Notes: a model not told the origin generated them from the letters alone. Shown: positions 9,001 through 16,326, counted from the first letter of the stretch. The stretch is DNA of 27,015 bases from CAZRGV01 sp964599655 (GCA_964599655.1 CAZRGV010000085.1:1-27015); one strand, 5' to 3'. Translations and numbers: made by a program.

Positions 9001-9759
9001 CAGATCCTCAACCCCAGCGAGGCGATTTCCTACAACTACCACAGCCTGGTGCTCGCTCTCGCCGATGGCCGCATCCTGACCGGTCTTCCCGTCGAGGAAA
9101 CGGCCGATCGCGTCGTCCTCAAGCTGGCGGACGGCCAGCGCGTGGCCGTGCGAACCGACCAGATCGAAGACCGACGCCTCAGCGAGATCTCGCTCATGCC
9201 CGAGGGGCTGACCCAGTCGATGAGTGAGCAGGACCTCGTCGATTTGCTGGCCTTCCTCAACACGTTGCGACAGCCGGTCAGCATCGTCGGCGTCTTCCAG
9301 GCGGTCGGGCCCGTGCCCGAAGCCGACGGCAAACTGGCCCTCGACACCTCCTCGCCGATCAACACGTCGGCTCCCGTCCGCATCGGTCAAAACAAGATCG
9401 AGTGGCGACGGGTCTCGGCCAACGCCGAGGGCCTCGTGGACCTGACGCCGATCCTTGGCAACGACACCAACGCGGCGGCCTACCTGCATGCCCCGGTCGC
9501 CTCGGACACCGAGCAAAAAGCCCGACTCGTGCTCGACACCAAGGCCGACGTCCGTGCCTGGTTCAACGGCCGTCCGCTCTCGCTCTCCAGCGCGGGCGAG
9601 GGCCAGCCGCGCTCCGTCGAGCTCACGATTCCCAAGGGAACGAGCGACCTCCTGATCCGCTTGCCCGGCGGAGCCAACGCCTCGATCGTGGCCACATTGG
9701 TCGCCGATGAACCCGTGCGGTTCAGCCCGGCCGAGGCCAAGACCGCCTCGACGCGATAG
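6049..9759 (+). CDS. PVC-type membrane-bound dehydrogenase / HEAT / cytochrome c fusion protein
   Basis: 1236 aa; the ATG at 6049 has AGGAG 9 nt upstream. Residues 1-34 form a basic-then-hydrophobic signal peptide ending in A-Q. The N-terminal part (about 50-430) matches the beta-propeller 'putative membrane-bound dehydrogenase' family (TIGR02604 type), including two Asp-rich D-T-D-G-D-x-K-A-D-K calcium-like loops. Residues about 430-900 are HEAT-like repeats. A heme-binding module (TIGR02603 type) follows, with C953-G-S-C956-H957, and the last 150 residues form an extra beta-rich domain. This architecture is characteristic of Planctomycetes and Verrucomicrobia, where these secreted proteins are presumed to oxidise sugars or other organics and pass electrons to the heme. 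Substrate unknown. Transcribed alone. Confidence 0.93.
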   Translation: MLHRVPTRRKRPARISALGFWVLTLAWTASTPAQVSPEESAKQLKPAPGLKVALWAAEPMVVNPTTLDIDSRGRVWVTEGLNYRLSRGRNREFQRVADADKIKILEDTDGDGKADKVTVFADQIFPVPMGIAVEEFWSKDGKYQGCKVYIGNSPDLLVLEDTDGDDKADKRYPLLTGFGGIDSDHGVHGMVLGLDGKLYFTHGDGCCSVQPDKSEKTENFNVVDKSGRHVWSDQLANTLRVNRDGTQFEILADRQRNNYETCLNSFGNGFTSDNDDDGNRGSRVIWVMDGGKYGYRTPGSPRHWGEDVPGNVPKLVGTGNGSPCGVMVYEGNLLPKEYFGAVLEAEAGPRVINYFPLTRNGAAFRTDHKIMLSSDDPWFRPVDVTAAPDGSLYVADWYDAGVGGHAFRDQTTGRIYRITPEKGEVTPFRPDFASLEGLLAALESPNVAARDVARRLLIERGDEATKALQSRFMNKATTPENRARALWVLSAMPNGVTQVVAALTDGDPRIREQAVRILGRDDRDNGHVEYTKPEGKRPAPAEAHLAVLLPMASDPDAGVRRELILALRNLPTDKVGSALKSLAASWDGQDRWYLEALGLALRDREPGFVSSLFDGKLYGDLNLDEAGKSAVATPPYFPVDRNEAYLATKDVLPPANAVSKTLGLAWELHRVEALPLVVTLMPALKSAELQQAADDVIMQVEDPAGALVLADLALATTDPLRKRQTLLSLGRKLSGNWRPAAGNAKISRLIRDALTDPETRIEGITLAGATGDRRYADDLTRWAEDPDSPVELRVAAVEGIAQVKAPRADMILNTLIRQAKEKNASNPAAEAAVRALPRLGGDPRRQLARIMTDESIPLGLRREALRTFAMLGDGGQRLITLAREKKLADALRTEAATVLRAHPDRRIRDEAEQVFPITTASGKPLPPFGELIRRDGQADRGREVFYRNGTNTCGSCHRVQGFGQWVGPDLSTIGTKYGKDALLRQILNPSEAISYNYHSLVLALADGRILTGLPVEETADRVVLKLADGQRVAVRTDQIEDRRLSEISLMPEGLTQSMSEQDLVDLLAFLNTLRQPVSIVGVFQAVGPVPEADGKLALDTSSPINTSAPVRIGQNKIEWRRVSANAEGLVDLTPILGNDTNAAAYLHAPVASDTEQKARLVLDTKADVRAWFNGRPLSLSSAGEGQPRSVELTIPKGTSDLLIRLPGGANASIVATLVADEPVRFSPAEAKTASTR

Positions 9760-9800
9760 GCACGTGAGACGACATCCCGCCGTCCTCCAATTTGCTCAAC

Positions 9801-9840
9801 CCGATCGACCGGTCGTCCCCCTTGTTGACCGGTCGATCGG
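9801..9840. repeat. Perfect 14-bp inverted repeat, possible terminator
   Basis: Arms CCGATCGACCGGTC and GACCGGTCGATCGG flank a 12-nt loop, 41 bp after the stop of the dehydrogenase gene. There is no U-tract on either side, so it may act as a factor-dependent or structural 3' end rather than a classical terminator. Confidence 0.5.
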
Positions 9841-10040
9841 CATTATCGCCGCGATCGCGCCTCGCATCACCCCTTGCCTCACAACAACAATCCGAAGACC
9901 GATTCCGCTCGTCACGCGCGTTGACCCAGCGGAAAGACCGTGCCACAATTCCTCGGTCGCGACGGCCCCCACCCGAGGCCGCTTCACCCGGTTGACCCTT
10001 GGAATCCCAGTGGCCTTCGGGCCGGACGAAGACGAACGCC

Positions 10041-10814
10041 GTGCCGCCCATCGAGGACGAACCACCGATCGCGGTCGCCATTCCCTGCTACAACGAGGCG
10101 GCGGCGATCGAGGATGTCATCGCCCGATGGCGGGAGTTCTTGCCCAGCGCCGAGATCGTCGTCTTCGACAACAACTCCTCTGACGGAACGGGCGACCTCG
10201 CCCGGAACCTCGGCGTGCGCGTGGTGCCGGTTCCCCGGCAGGGAAAAGGCTTTGCCGTTCAGGCGATCTTCGCCGACCTTGCCGATCGACCGGCGGTCGT
10301 CCTCACCGACGGCGACGGCACCTATCCGGCTGACGAAGTCCATCGGCTCCTGGACCCAGTCCTCGATGGGTCGGCCGAGATGACCGTGGGGGCGCGCCAG
10401 CCAGTCGCCGGAGCCGGCGCAATGTCTCCGGTTCGGAGCCTCGGCAACGTCTTGATTCGCGCGGCGTTCGCCTTGCTTCTCGGGCAAGGGCCAGGCGACC
10501 TCCTCTCGGGCTATCGCGTGTTCTCTCGCCGGTTTCTTCAGGAAGTCCAGCCGCGATCGGCCGGCTTCGAGATCGAGACCGAGCTGACCGGCGAGGCGGT
10601 CGCCCGGGGCTATCGGGTTGTTGAGGTCCCGGTGCCGTATTACCCGCGCGCCGAGGGAACCGTCAGCAAGCTCAAGGCGTTTCGCGACGGCTGCCGCATC
10701 CTCGCGACCATCCTCCGCCTGAGCGTTCAACTCCGCCCGTGGCGGCTGCTGCTCTTCCTCGCTGGAAGCCTTGCCGTCCTTGCAGGCTTGGCCTGGATGA
10801 TCTCGCGCCTCTGA
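10041..10814 (+). CDS. Family 2 glycosyltransferase (dolichol-phosphate-mannose-synthase-like)
   Basis: 257 aa from the GTG at 10041; an in-frame TTG at 9999 would add 14 residues, and neither has a strong Shine-Dalgarno. GT-A fold landmarks are visible: I-P-C-Y-N-E near the N-terminus, D-N-N-S-S-D-G-T, then D-G-D-G-T-Y-P for nucleotide-sugar and metal binding, and the V-G-A-R-Q / G-D-L-L-S-G-Y-R-V-F stretch shared with DPM1-like and UgtP-like GT2 enzymes. A single hydrophobic segment near the C-terminus suggests membrane attachment. It probably transfers a sugar from a nucleotide sugar to a lipid or polyprenyl phosphate at the inner membrane. It converges with rpoN, with 23 bp between the stops. 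The exact donor and acceptor cannot be told. Confidence 0.9.
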   Translation: MPPIEDEPPIAVAIPCYNEAAAIEDVIARWREFLPSAEIVVFDNNSSDGTGDLARNLGVRVVPVPRQGKGFAVQAIFADLADRPAVVLTDGDGTYPADEVHRLLDPVLDGSAEMTVGARQPVAGAGAMSPVRSLGNVLIRAAFALLLGQGPGDLLSGYRVFSRRFLQEVQPRSAGFEIETELTGEAVARGYRVVEVPVPYYPRAEGTVSKLKAFRDGCRILATILRLSVQLRPWRLLLFLAGSLAVLAGLAWMISRL

Positions 10815-10837
10815 TCAACAGCCCTGGGCCGATTCGC

Positions 10838-12271
10838 TCAGAACTGCTTTCGCTGGCGGCTCGACGGAATCCGGAGCGCCTTGCGATACTTCGTCACGGT
10901 CCGTCGCGCGACCGGGAGACCGTTCTTGCCGAGTTCCTCGACGATCTCCTCGTCGGAGAGCGGGTTCTGTTTGTCTTCCTTGGCGATGATTTCGAGCAGC
11001 TTCTGCTTGATCGTGTCCCACGCGACCTCTTCGCCGTCAGCCGTCGTGGTCCCGCCGCCGAAGAACCGCTTGAGCGAGAAAATGCCGCGAGGCGTCTGAA
11101 CCCACTTGTCGTCCACGGCCCGGCTCACCGTCGTGACGTGCACCCCCACGCGGTCGGCAATCTGCTGCATCTTCAAGGGCTCGATGAACTCGGGGCCCTT
11201 GTCGAGGAAGTCCTTCTGGTGCTCGATGATCGCGCGGGCCACTTTGAGCAGCGTGTTCCGCCGCTGCTCGATCGACTCGATCAGCCACCGGGCCGACTGG
11301 ATCTTCTTCTGGATGAATTCGCGGGCGGCGGGATCGGCCTGCTTGTTCTTCAAAAGCCGCTGGTAATGCTTCGAAATCGCCAGTTGCGGTGTATGCTCGT
11401 CGACCAGCCGGACCTCGTACTCGCCTTGCTCGTCGGGCTCGACGATCAGGTCGGGCAAGACATACTGCGTGCTCGTCGGCGCGTAACGGGCCCCTGGGCG
11501 AGGATCGAGCCGCCGCAGGTGCTCGATGGCTTCCTTGATCACCTCCATCGAAAAGCCCGTCTTCTTCTCGATCGCCGGGAGACGGTTCTGTTGCAAGTCG
11601 TCCAGGTGGTTCGAAATCAACACCTGGAGCACGTCGCGGCAGGGGACTTCGGGCGTGAGCTGCAGGAGCAGGCATTCCCGCAAGTTTCGCGCGCCGATGC
11701 CCGGCGGATCGAGCTTCTGCGCCAGCCGGCGCGCCTCCTCGGCATCCTCCAGCGTGGCCTCACCCCCCGCGTCGCGTACCACTTCGTTGAGATCAAGTCC
11801 GAGAAAGCCATTCTCGTCAAGGTTATTCACAATATATTCGGCTAACGCCCGAACCGTGTCGCTGGCGTCGAGGAAGCCCAGCTGATCAATCAAATCGTCG
11901 TGCAGCGAGCGAGGCCGGCTCGCCATGTTTTGCATCGCGTCGTGCTTCCGATCCGCCTCCTCGCTCAACGTCGCGCGGCTGGGACGATGCGTCTCGGCAT
12001 ACTGCTCAGCCCACTCCTCGAACCCGTCAAAGGCCGGTTCCGGCTCGCCGTCCGTCGAGGGCTCGGCGGCAGAGGGGACTTCCTCGGCCTCCGCTTCCGG
12101 GGCCGCCGTCTCTCGCAGATCGACCAGAATCGGATTCTCGATCAGCTCTTGGTCGATCCGTTCCTGGAGCGCCATCACCGGGAGTTGCAGAATCTCCATC
12201 GACTGGATCATGCGAGGAGCCATGCGGAGACGCATGTCCGTCCGCATTTGCTGGGAAGTATCGAGTCGCAT
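10838..12271 (-). CDS. rpoN: RNA polymerase sigma-54 factor RpoN
   Basis: 477 aa from the ATG at 12271; the frame extends upstream, but the Gln-rich region I starts right here. Region I (about 1-50) carries the M-x-Q-S-M-E-I-L-Q-L-P signature that contacts activators. It is followed by an acidic region II, the core-binding domain, the helix-turn-helix that reads the -12 element and, near the end, the RpoN box A-R-R-T-V-T-K-Y-R-K (residues 455-464) that reads -24. All diagnostic parts are present and length is normal. RpoN directs transcription dependent on AAA+ enhancer-binding proteins. It lies downstream of recR in the same direction but has its own sigma-70-like promoter. Confidence 0.97.
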   Translation of the reverse strand: MRLDTSQQMRTDMRLRMAPRMIQSMEILQLPVMALQERIDQELIENPILVDLRETAAPEAEAEEVPSAAEPSTDGEPEPAFDGFEEWAEQYAETHRPSRATLSEEADRKHDAMQNMASRPRSLHDDLIDQLGFLDASDTVRALAEYIVNNLDENGFLGLDLNEVVRDAGGEATLEDAEEARRLAQKLDPPGIGARNLRECLLLQLTPEVPCRDVLQVLISNHLDDLQQNRLPAIEKKTGFSMEVIKEAIEHLRRLDPRPGARYAPTSTQYVLPDLIVEPDEQGEYEVRLVDEHTPQLAISKHYQRLLKNKQADPAAREFIQKKIQSARWLIESIEQRRNTLLKVARAIIEHQKDFLDKGPEFIEPLKMQQIADRVGVHVTTVSRAVDDKWVQTPRGIFSLKRFFGGGTTTADGEEVAWDTIKQKLLEIIAKEDKQNPLSDEEIVEELGKNGLPVARRTVTKYRKALRIPSSRQRKQF

Positions 12272-12388
12272 GGTCCTGCTTCCGCCGAAGAAGAAAGAAA
12301 GAGGCTCTCTTCGTGCCACGCTCGCCCTCGGATCGAGAAAACCTCCGCGAAGGTTGATCGATCGGAGAACGAGAGCGGTCTTCCGCAA

Positions 12389-12417
12389 AATCTATGCCAA
12401 CGGAACCTCAACGTCAA
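12389..12417 (-). promoter_or_regulatory. Sigma-70-like promoter of rpoN
   Basis: On the minus strand TTGACG (12412-12417) and TAGATT (12389-12394) are separated by exactly 17 nt. Predicted transcription would start near 12382, giving a leader of about 110 nt before the rpoN ATG. The preceding terminator-like structure at the recR end supports independent transcription. Confidence 0.6.
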
Positions 12418-12449
12418 GATGCGAGCTTCGAAATCCAGAAAAACCCTTG

Positions 12450-12484
12450 AAAAAAGCCCGGCCGATCAGAACCGTTGCCGGCCG
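12450..12484 (-). terminator. Possible terminator at the recR stop codon
   Basis: On the minus strand the palindromic hexamer CGGCCG occurs twice, 14 nt apart, and can pair with itself; the second copy is followed by GGC and six T residues. The left arm lies inside the last codons of recR. The stem is short, so the call is moderate. Confidence 0.45.
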
Positions 12485-13062
12485 ATCAGAGCGTCGGCCA
12501 GCATCTCCTTGTTGGCGAATTCGAGCACGCTGCCTGACGCCAGGCCGCGGGCCAGCCGGGTGATCGGGACGCCGAACTCGGCCAGCCGGTTGGCGACCAG
12601 AAGCGCCGTGCTATCCCCTTCGATGTTGGGATTCGTGGCCAGGATCACCTCGCGAATTGTTCCTGAGGCCACGCGCGACGACAGGGCATCCAGCGTAAGC
12701 TGGTCGGGACCAATCCCTTGCAGCGGGGCGAGCCGGCCTAGGAGGACGTGATAAACCCCCTGGTAGGTGCCCGCCTTCTCCAGGGCTAGGAGGTCACGAG
12801 GCTGCTCGACGACGCAGATCATCGAGGCATCCCGCCTGGAATCGCGGCAGATGGCGCACTGCTCGTACACCGACTCGGTCAGGTGGAAGCAGGTCGCGCA
12901 ATGGTGGATCTGGTCCTTGGCCGCGCGGATCGCCTCGGCGAGGGCGAGTGCTTCCTCCGCTGGGCATTTCAAGATATGATGGGCTAGCCGCTCGGCACTC
13001 TTAGCCCCGATCCCCGGCAGCCGCCCGAACGCCGAGACCAGGCGGTCCACCGCGTTAGTCAT
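12466..13062 (-). CDS. recR: Recombination mediator protein RecR
   Basis: 198 aa from the ATG at 13062, which places the L-P-G-I-G motif at residue 15 as in other RecR proteins; an ATG at 13083 in the same frame is the alternative, and neither has a good Shine-Dalgarno. Visible in order: helix-hairpin-helix (L-P-G-I-G-x-K-S-A), C4 zinc finger (C-A-T-C ... C-A-I-C), Toprim domain with V-V-E and the N-P-x-x-E-G-x-x-T-A motif, and a conserved C-terminus. RecR works with RecO (and RecF) to load RecA on SSB-coated gaps. It is the third gene of the dnaX-ybaB-recR set, separated from ybaB by about 140 bp containing a dyad. Confidence 0.97.
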   Translation of the reverse strand: MTNAVDRLVSAFGRLPGIGAKSAERLAHHILKCPAEEALALAEAIRAAKDQIHHCATCFHLTESVYEQCAICRDSRRDASMICVVEQPRDLLALEKAGTYQGVYHVLLGRLAPLQGIGPDQLTLDALSSRVASGTIREVILATNPNIEGDSTALLVANRLAEFGVPITRLARGLASGSVLEFANKEMLADALIGRQRF

Positions 13063-13105
13063 CGAGCTTTTTTCGTGTTCCATGACAGGATCGTGTTTTT
13101 TTCAA

Positions 13106-13140
13106 TGTTACAGAATGTTCATCGTCACGATGACGTAACA
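13106..13140. promoter_or_regulatory. Nested dyad between ybaB and recR
   Basis: Inner arms TCATCGT and ACGATGA flank one base, and outer arms TGTTAC and GTAACA flank the whole. It lies in the only sizeable gap of the dnaX-ybaB-recR set, just upstream of recR. It may be an operator or an mRNA hairpin. No poly-T follows in the direction of transcription. Confidence 0.4.
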
Positions 13141-13202
13141 CCGCCCTTCGACCTCGCCCCCCGTCGGCACGGGCCGTGATCGGGATCGAGGCGGCTCTTG
13201 AT

Positions 13203-13556
13203 TTACTTCTTCCCCGGCCCGAACAGTGCCGAGAGGTCGGGCAAGGGCAAACCGCCGCTAAGGCCCTGGATCGACTTGGCGGCTTCCTCGCGAGCCCGGG
13301 TCAAACCCTGGTTGACCGCGGCCGTCACGAGGTCTTCGAGCAGCTCGTGGTCCCCTTCAGCGAGCAGCTTGGGATCGATCCGCACCGCGAGCACCTCGAG
13401 CCGTCCATTGACTTTGGCCGTGACGACCCCGCCGCCCGCCGACCCCTCGACCTGAACCTGCCCCAGCGCCTCGGTGGTCTTCTCAACCGTCTCCCGGATC
13501 TTGCCGGCGCTCCGCATCAGCTCGCCGAGATCACCCAGGTTCAAATTATTGAACAT
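13203..13556 (-). CDS. YbaB/EbfC family nucleoid-associated protein
   Basis: 117 aa from the ATG at 13556, preceded by GGAAGGGAG with a 5-nt gap, a strong binding site that rules out the longer frame to 13658. The sequence shows the usual N-terminal helix (M-F-N-N-L ... L-M-R-S-A-G-K-I), the V-E-G-S-A-G-G-G-V-V-T-A-K-V-N-G beta-strand signature, the D-P-K-L-L motif and the C-terminal helix. EbfC/YbaB proteins are small DNA-binding dimers. The gene sits between dnaX and recR, its conserved neighbours in many bacteria, which supports the call. Confidence 0.95.
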   Translation of the reverse strand: MFNNLNLGDLGELMRSAGKIRETVEKTTEALGQVQVEGSAGGGVVTAKVNGRLEVLAVRIDPKLLAEGDHELLEDLVTAAVNQGLTRAREEAAKSIQGLSGGLPLPDLSALFGPGKK

Positions 13557-13673
13557 AAGAACTCCCTTCCTGAACGGTCGGCCCGACCTGGCCAGCTCCG
13601 AGGCCAGACCCACTTTGGATCGTGACGCACTCCTGGAGCCGAACCGAACGGCGATCACCGGAATTGACCGATT

Positions 13674-15523
13674 TCAGCTCCCGGACCCGTCATCCGCTTC
13701 CAGCCTGACGGGACGGGCCTCGAACAGCTTGAGAACATCTTGAACGAGCGGGTCGTCCGCAAGGTCTTCGGGGCGGACACCGCCGGATTGAGGTGCCGGT
13801 GGAGACGAACCGCCCTTGGCGGGTTCGGACTCCGTCGCCGGCTGCTCGCGATCGAACCGGATCGTCAAGGAGCGGCCCAGCAGGGCTCGCAAGGCCGACT
13901 CGATTCGGCCGCGCGCCTCGATCGTATCACACGCGTCCGCTGCCCAATTGTAGATGCCGGGAACGGCGACGGCCAGGACGCCCGGCTCCGGCAACGAGGC
14001 CGGTCGAAGCCGGTTCACGTGGCTGCCCAGGTTGCCAAGTTGCTCGACCAGGCTCGGCCAGGCCTCCTGGATGGTCTCGATCGTGAACGGACGGTTCGAG
14101 AAGTCGCGGGGCGACGCACCAGGCACCCGCGACGTCGGCTCGGCCGACGGAGCAGGGGGAGGAGGCGACTCGCCCGATGATCGCGACTCCCTCCGATCTC
14201 GCTCGACCGTCCCGTTGACAGCCTCAGCCGTCACGGCCTTTTTTTTTACAACGGGGGCCGCGGTCGGGCCTGAGCCCGGTGAACTCAGCCGACCGATCAG
14301 TTCGCTCAGCTCGACGAGGTCTTCCAGCCGAGCCACGCGGCAGAGCGCCAGCTCGACGATCAGGCGGCCCTGCGGACTGCCTCGCAGCCGCCCCCGGGCT
14401 TCCGACAGAATCTGCAGGGCGGCCAGGATCGAGTCGAGCGTCGTGTAGGGAAAGAGTGTANNNNNNNNNNCGAGTCGAGCGGCCAGCGGCCGGCCACAGC
14501 CTTCAGCCGTTCTCGCTGCGAAGGGGCCGCTGCTAGAGGCGCCACGTCGGCACCAGCGGCCAGAACCATGACGTCTCGAAGGAAGTCGAGCGCTCCTCCG
14601 AGCAGGTCCGCCGGCTGGACGCCCGACGAAACGGCCTGGTCGAGCAATCGCAGGGCCGACGCCGGATCGTGATTCGCCATCGCGTCAACTAGGTCGAGCA
14701 CGTGCTCATCCGGCGCGATCCCCAGCGCCTTGTGGACGACCTCCGCCGTCAACCGCTTGCCGCCGAACGAGAGCAGTTGTTCGAGCAACGACTGCGCATC
14801 GCGCATCGACCCGGCCGCCCGCCGGGCGACGGCCTGGAGCGCGTCGCGGTCGGCCTCGACATGCTCCTTCTCGCAGATGCCGGCCAGGGTGTCGACGATC
14901 TGCTCGGGCGTGATTCCGGCGAAGTCGTATTTCTGGCACCGCGAAAGCACGGTGATCGGGATCTTGTTCGGCTCGGTGGTCGCGAAGAAGAACTTGACGT
15001 GCTCGGGCGGCTCTTCCAGCGTCTTCAACAGGGCGTTGAACGCCCCCGTCGAGAGCATATGTACTTCATCAATATAATAAATCTTGTACCGAGAACGGCT
15101 TGGCCGCAGGCCGGCGTTCTGACGGAGCTCTCGCACCGCTTCGACGCCGTTGTTGCTGGCCCCGTCGATCTCGATGACGTCGACGTCCTGGCCCACCGAG
15201 ATCGCCTTGCAGATGTCGCACTGGTTGCAGGGCTCGTCGGTCGGGCCGTGCTCGCAGTTCAGGCACTTGGCGAAGATCCGGGCCATCGACGTCTTGCCGA
15301 CGCCTCTGGTGCCGCTGAACAGATAGGCGTGCGTGACGCGCCCCATCTTGATCGCGTTGCGGAGCGCCTGGACCACGTGATCCTGGCCCACGACCTCGTC
15401 GAAGGTTTGTGGCCGGTAGCGCCGGGCGACGACGGTGTAGCTGTCGCCATCATTCCGGACCGGGGACGCGATTTCGCCGTCGGGGGCCACGTCGCTCGTC
15501 GTGGTCGGCTTCGATCGGGCCAC
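13674..15523 (-). CDS. dnaX: DNA polymerase III subunits gamma/tau (frame interrupted only by an assembly gap)
   Basis: Start is the GTG at 15523, with GGAG 6 nt upstream. AAA+ clamp-loader features: Walker A G-T-R-G-V-G-K-T (71-78), zinc-binding Cys (C90, C99, C102, C105), Walker B D-E-V-H and the S-R-C sensor/arginine-finger motif. The frame is broken at 14436-14470 by Illumina adapter and ten Ns. The sequences on either side share an 11-bp overlap (14430-14440 and 14471-14481); dropping 41 bases restores a continuous frame of 602 aa with a normal domain III continuing into the tau-specific C-terminus. A nine-A slippery run at 14239-14247 may also yield a gamma-like short form. The product loads the beta clamp and couples the replisome. 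Followed by ybaB and recR, preceded by the SRP RNA. Confidence 0.96.
14239..14247 (-). other. Nine-A slippery run in dnaX: candidate programmed frameshift or transcriptional slippage site
   Basis: On the coding strand the zero frame reads GTA AAA AAA AAG GCC, which contains A_AAA_AAG in the E. coli dnaX register. In the -1 frame translation continues GGC CGT GAC GGC TGA; in the +1 frame AGG CCG TGA. Both stop within five codons. Slippage would give a protein of about 419 aa lacking the tau domain, close to the 431-aa E. coli gamma. A nine-A run is also the transcriptional slippage site known in Thermus thermophilus dnaX. Activity here is inferred. Confidence 0.6.
14436..14470. other. Illumina adapter remnant and 10-N scaffold gap
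   Basis: Bases 14436-14460 match exactly 25 nt of the reverse complement of the Illumina TruSeq universal adapter (starting GAGCGTCGTG, ending AAGAGTGTA). Ten Ns follow at 14461-14470. This is contamination at a contig end, not biology; it yields the well-known spurious H-S-F-P-T-R-R-S peptide in translation. Confidence 0.95.
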
Positions 15524-15617
15524 GTCGCGCTCCGTCGGATCGTGGTGGGTGGAAGAAGGGCACCCGCCAGCCGCGCCTCACGACCCGGTCCGGTCGTTAG
15601 GAACGAGTCGGGGCAGG

Positions 15618-15741
15618 GGCCTGGGTGAGCCGGGGAGGTGCTCCCGCGCGCATGAAGGCGATGCTTATGGCTGCTGCGTTCCCGCCCTGACCAGGTTCGC
15701 AAGCCCCCATCGCCCGGGTCCCCCCCGGCTCGCCCGGACCC
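15618..15741 (-). ncRNA. ffs: Signal recognition particle RNA, small bacterial type
   Basis: The minus strand of 15669-15692 carries the SRP domain IV core, beginning GGTCAGG and ending AGCAGCC with a GGAA tetraloop. Relative to the common GGTCAGGTCC..GGAAG form, the closing pairs change compensatorily to G-C, C-G and G-C. The outer helix is formed by GGGCGAGCCGGGG (15723-15735) and CCCCGGCTCACCC (15623-15635), and GAACCTGGTCAGG precedes the core as in other 4.5S RNAs. The RNA binds Ffh to target membrane proteins to SecYEG/FtsY. Its place directly upstream of dnaX is as in Bacillus subtilis (scr-dnaX). Exact ends are uncertain by about 10 nt. Confidence 0.94.
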
Positions 15742-15780
15742 CCGCGCCGTCGTCGCGGCCAGCAGTCTGGCGGAAAGGCT

Positions 15781-15809
15781 ATTGTCGCGGATGGCCCGAC
15801 GCCACGCAA
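15781..15809 (-). promoter_or_regulatory. Candidate promoter of the SRP RNA
   Basis: On the minus strand TTGCGT (15804-15809) and GACAAT (15781-15786) are 17 nt apart. The implied start near 15774 would leave a 5' leader of about 30 nt to be trimmed, as RNase P does for 4.5S RNA. Box matches are good but not perfect. Confidence 0.4.
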
Positions 15810-16326
15810 GGCCAACCCGCCTGAACATTCGAATCGTCACCCCTCGTCTCGTCACCTCGTCGTCGCCAGATCACAACCTGTTTTCGATCCGTTTGTTCTG
15901 TTTGTTCACCACGGGCGCGTCCCTGATTCCGCTCGAATCCATCGACGCCCCTCTCATCTAAAGGGAAGGATCTCGGGCGTCGTCTCGACGGGCGCGGCTG
16001 TCAGGATGTCATTACGCCATGTCGAAATCCACGGTCCGATCGCTCTCGATCCTGAAGCGACCTGAGCCGCCGCAGGCGCATTGGCCTGAAGTAGCCCCAC
16101 CTTCTGGAGTGGGGATTCCGGTCTTGCGAGACGGAACGGGGTTGACGACGATGGATCTGTACGGAAACGATGCGCCTCGAGGCTCGACTCGCTCGAAAAT
16201 GGGCCCACGGACCCGACTCGACCGCATCGGGTGGTAAACTAGCCTCAGGGTCGCCTGTTCGACCCATAGCGCCTCTTCCGCTTCGTTGTGGGAAGTCGGC
16301 GCACCAGCAAACCGGAAAGGGGGGCA
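15810..16326. other. Divergent intergenic region
   Basis: This is upstream DNA between the SRP RNA (-) and the M16 peptidase (+). Short overlapping frames occur on both strands around 16001-16440, but they lack ribosome binding sites and family-like sequence. I see no further RNA gene or strong promoter. Confidence 0.45.

Noticed and set aside
7849..9516. 555-aa open frame antisense to the dehydrogenase gene (and another at 5923-7680)
   Set aside because: Mirror frames of GC-rich coding DNA; the plus-strand frame has a signal peptide, Shine-Dalgarno and CxxCH motif.
14360..14460. C-terminal end of DnaX as the peptide ending in H-S-F-P-T-R-R-S and beyond
   Set aside because: It is translated adapter sequence followed by an out-of-frame tail; the real frame continues in the minus-strand frame that ends at 13674.
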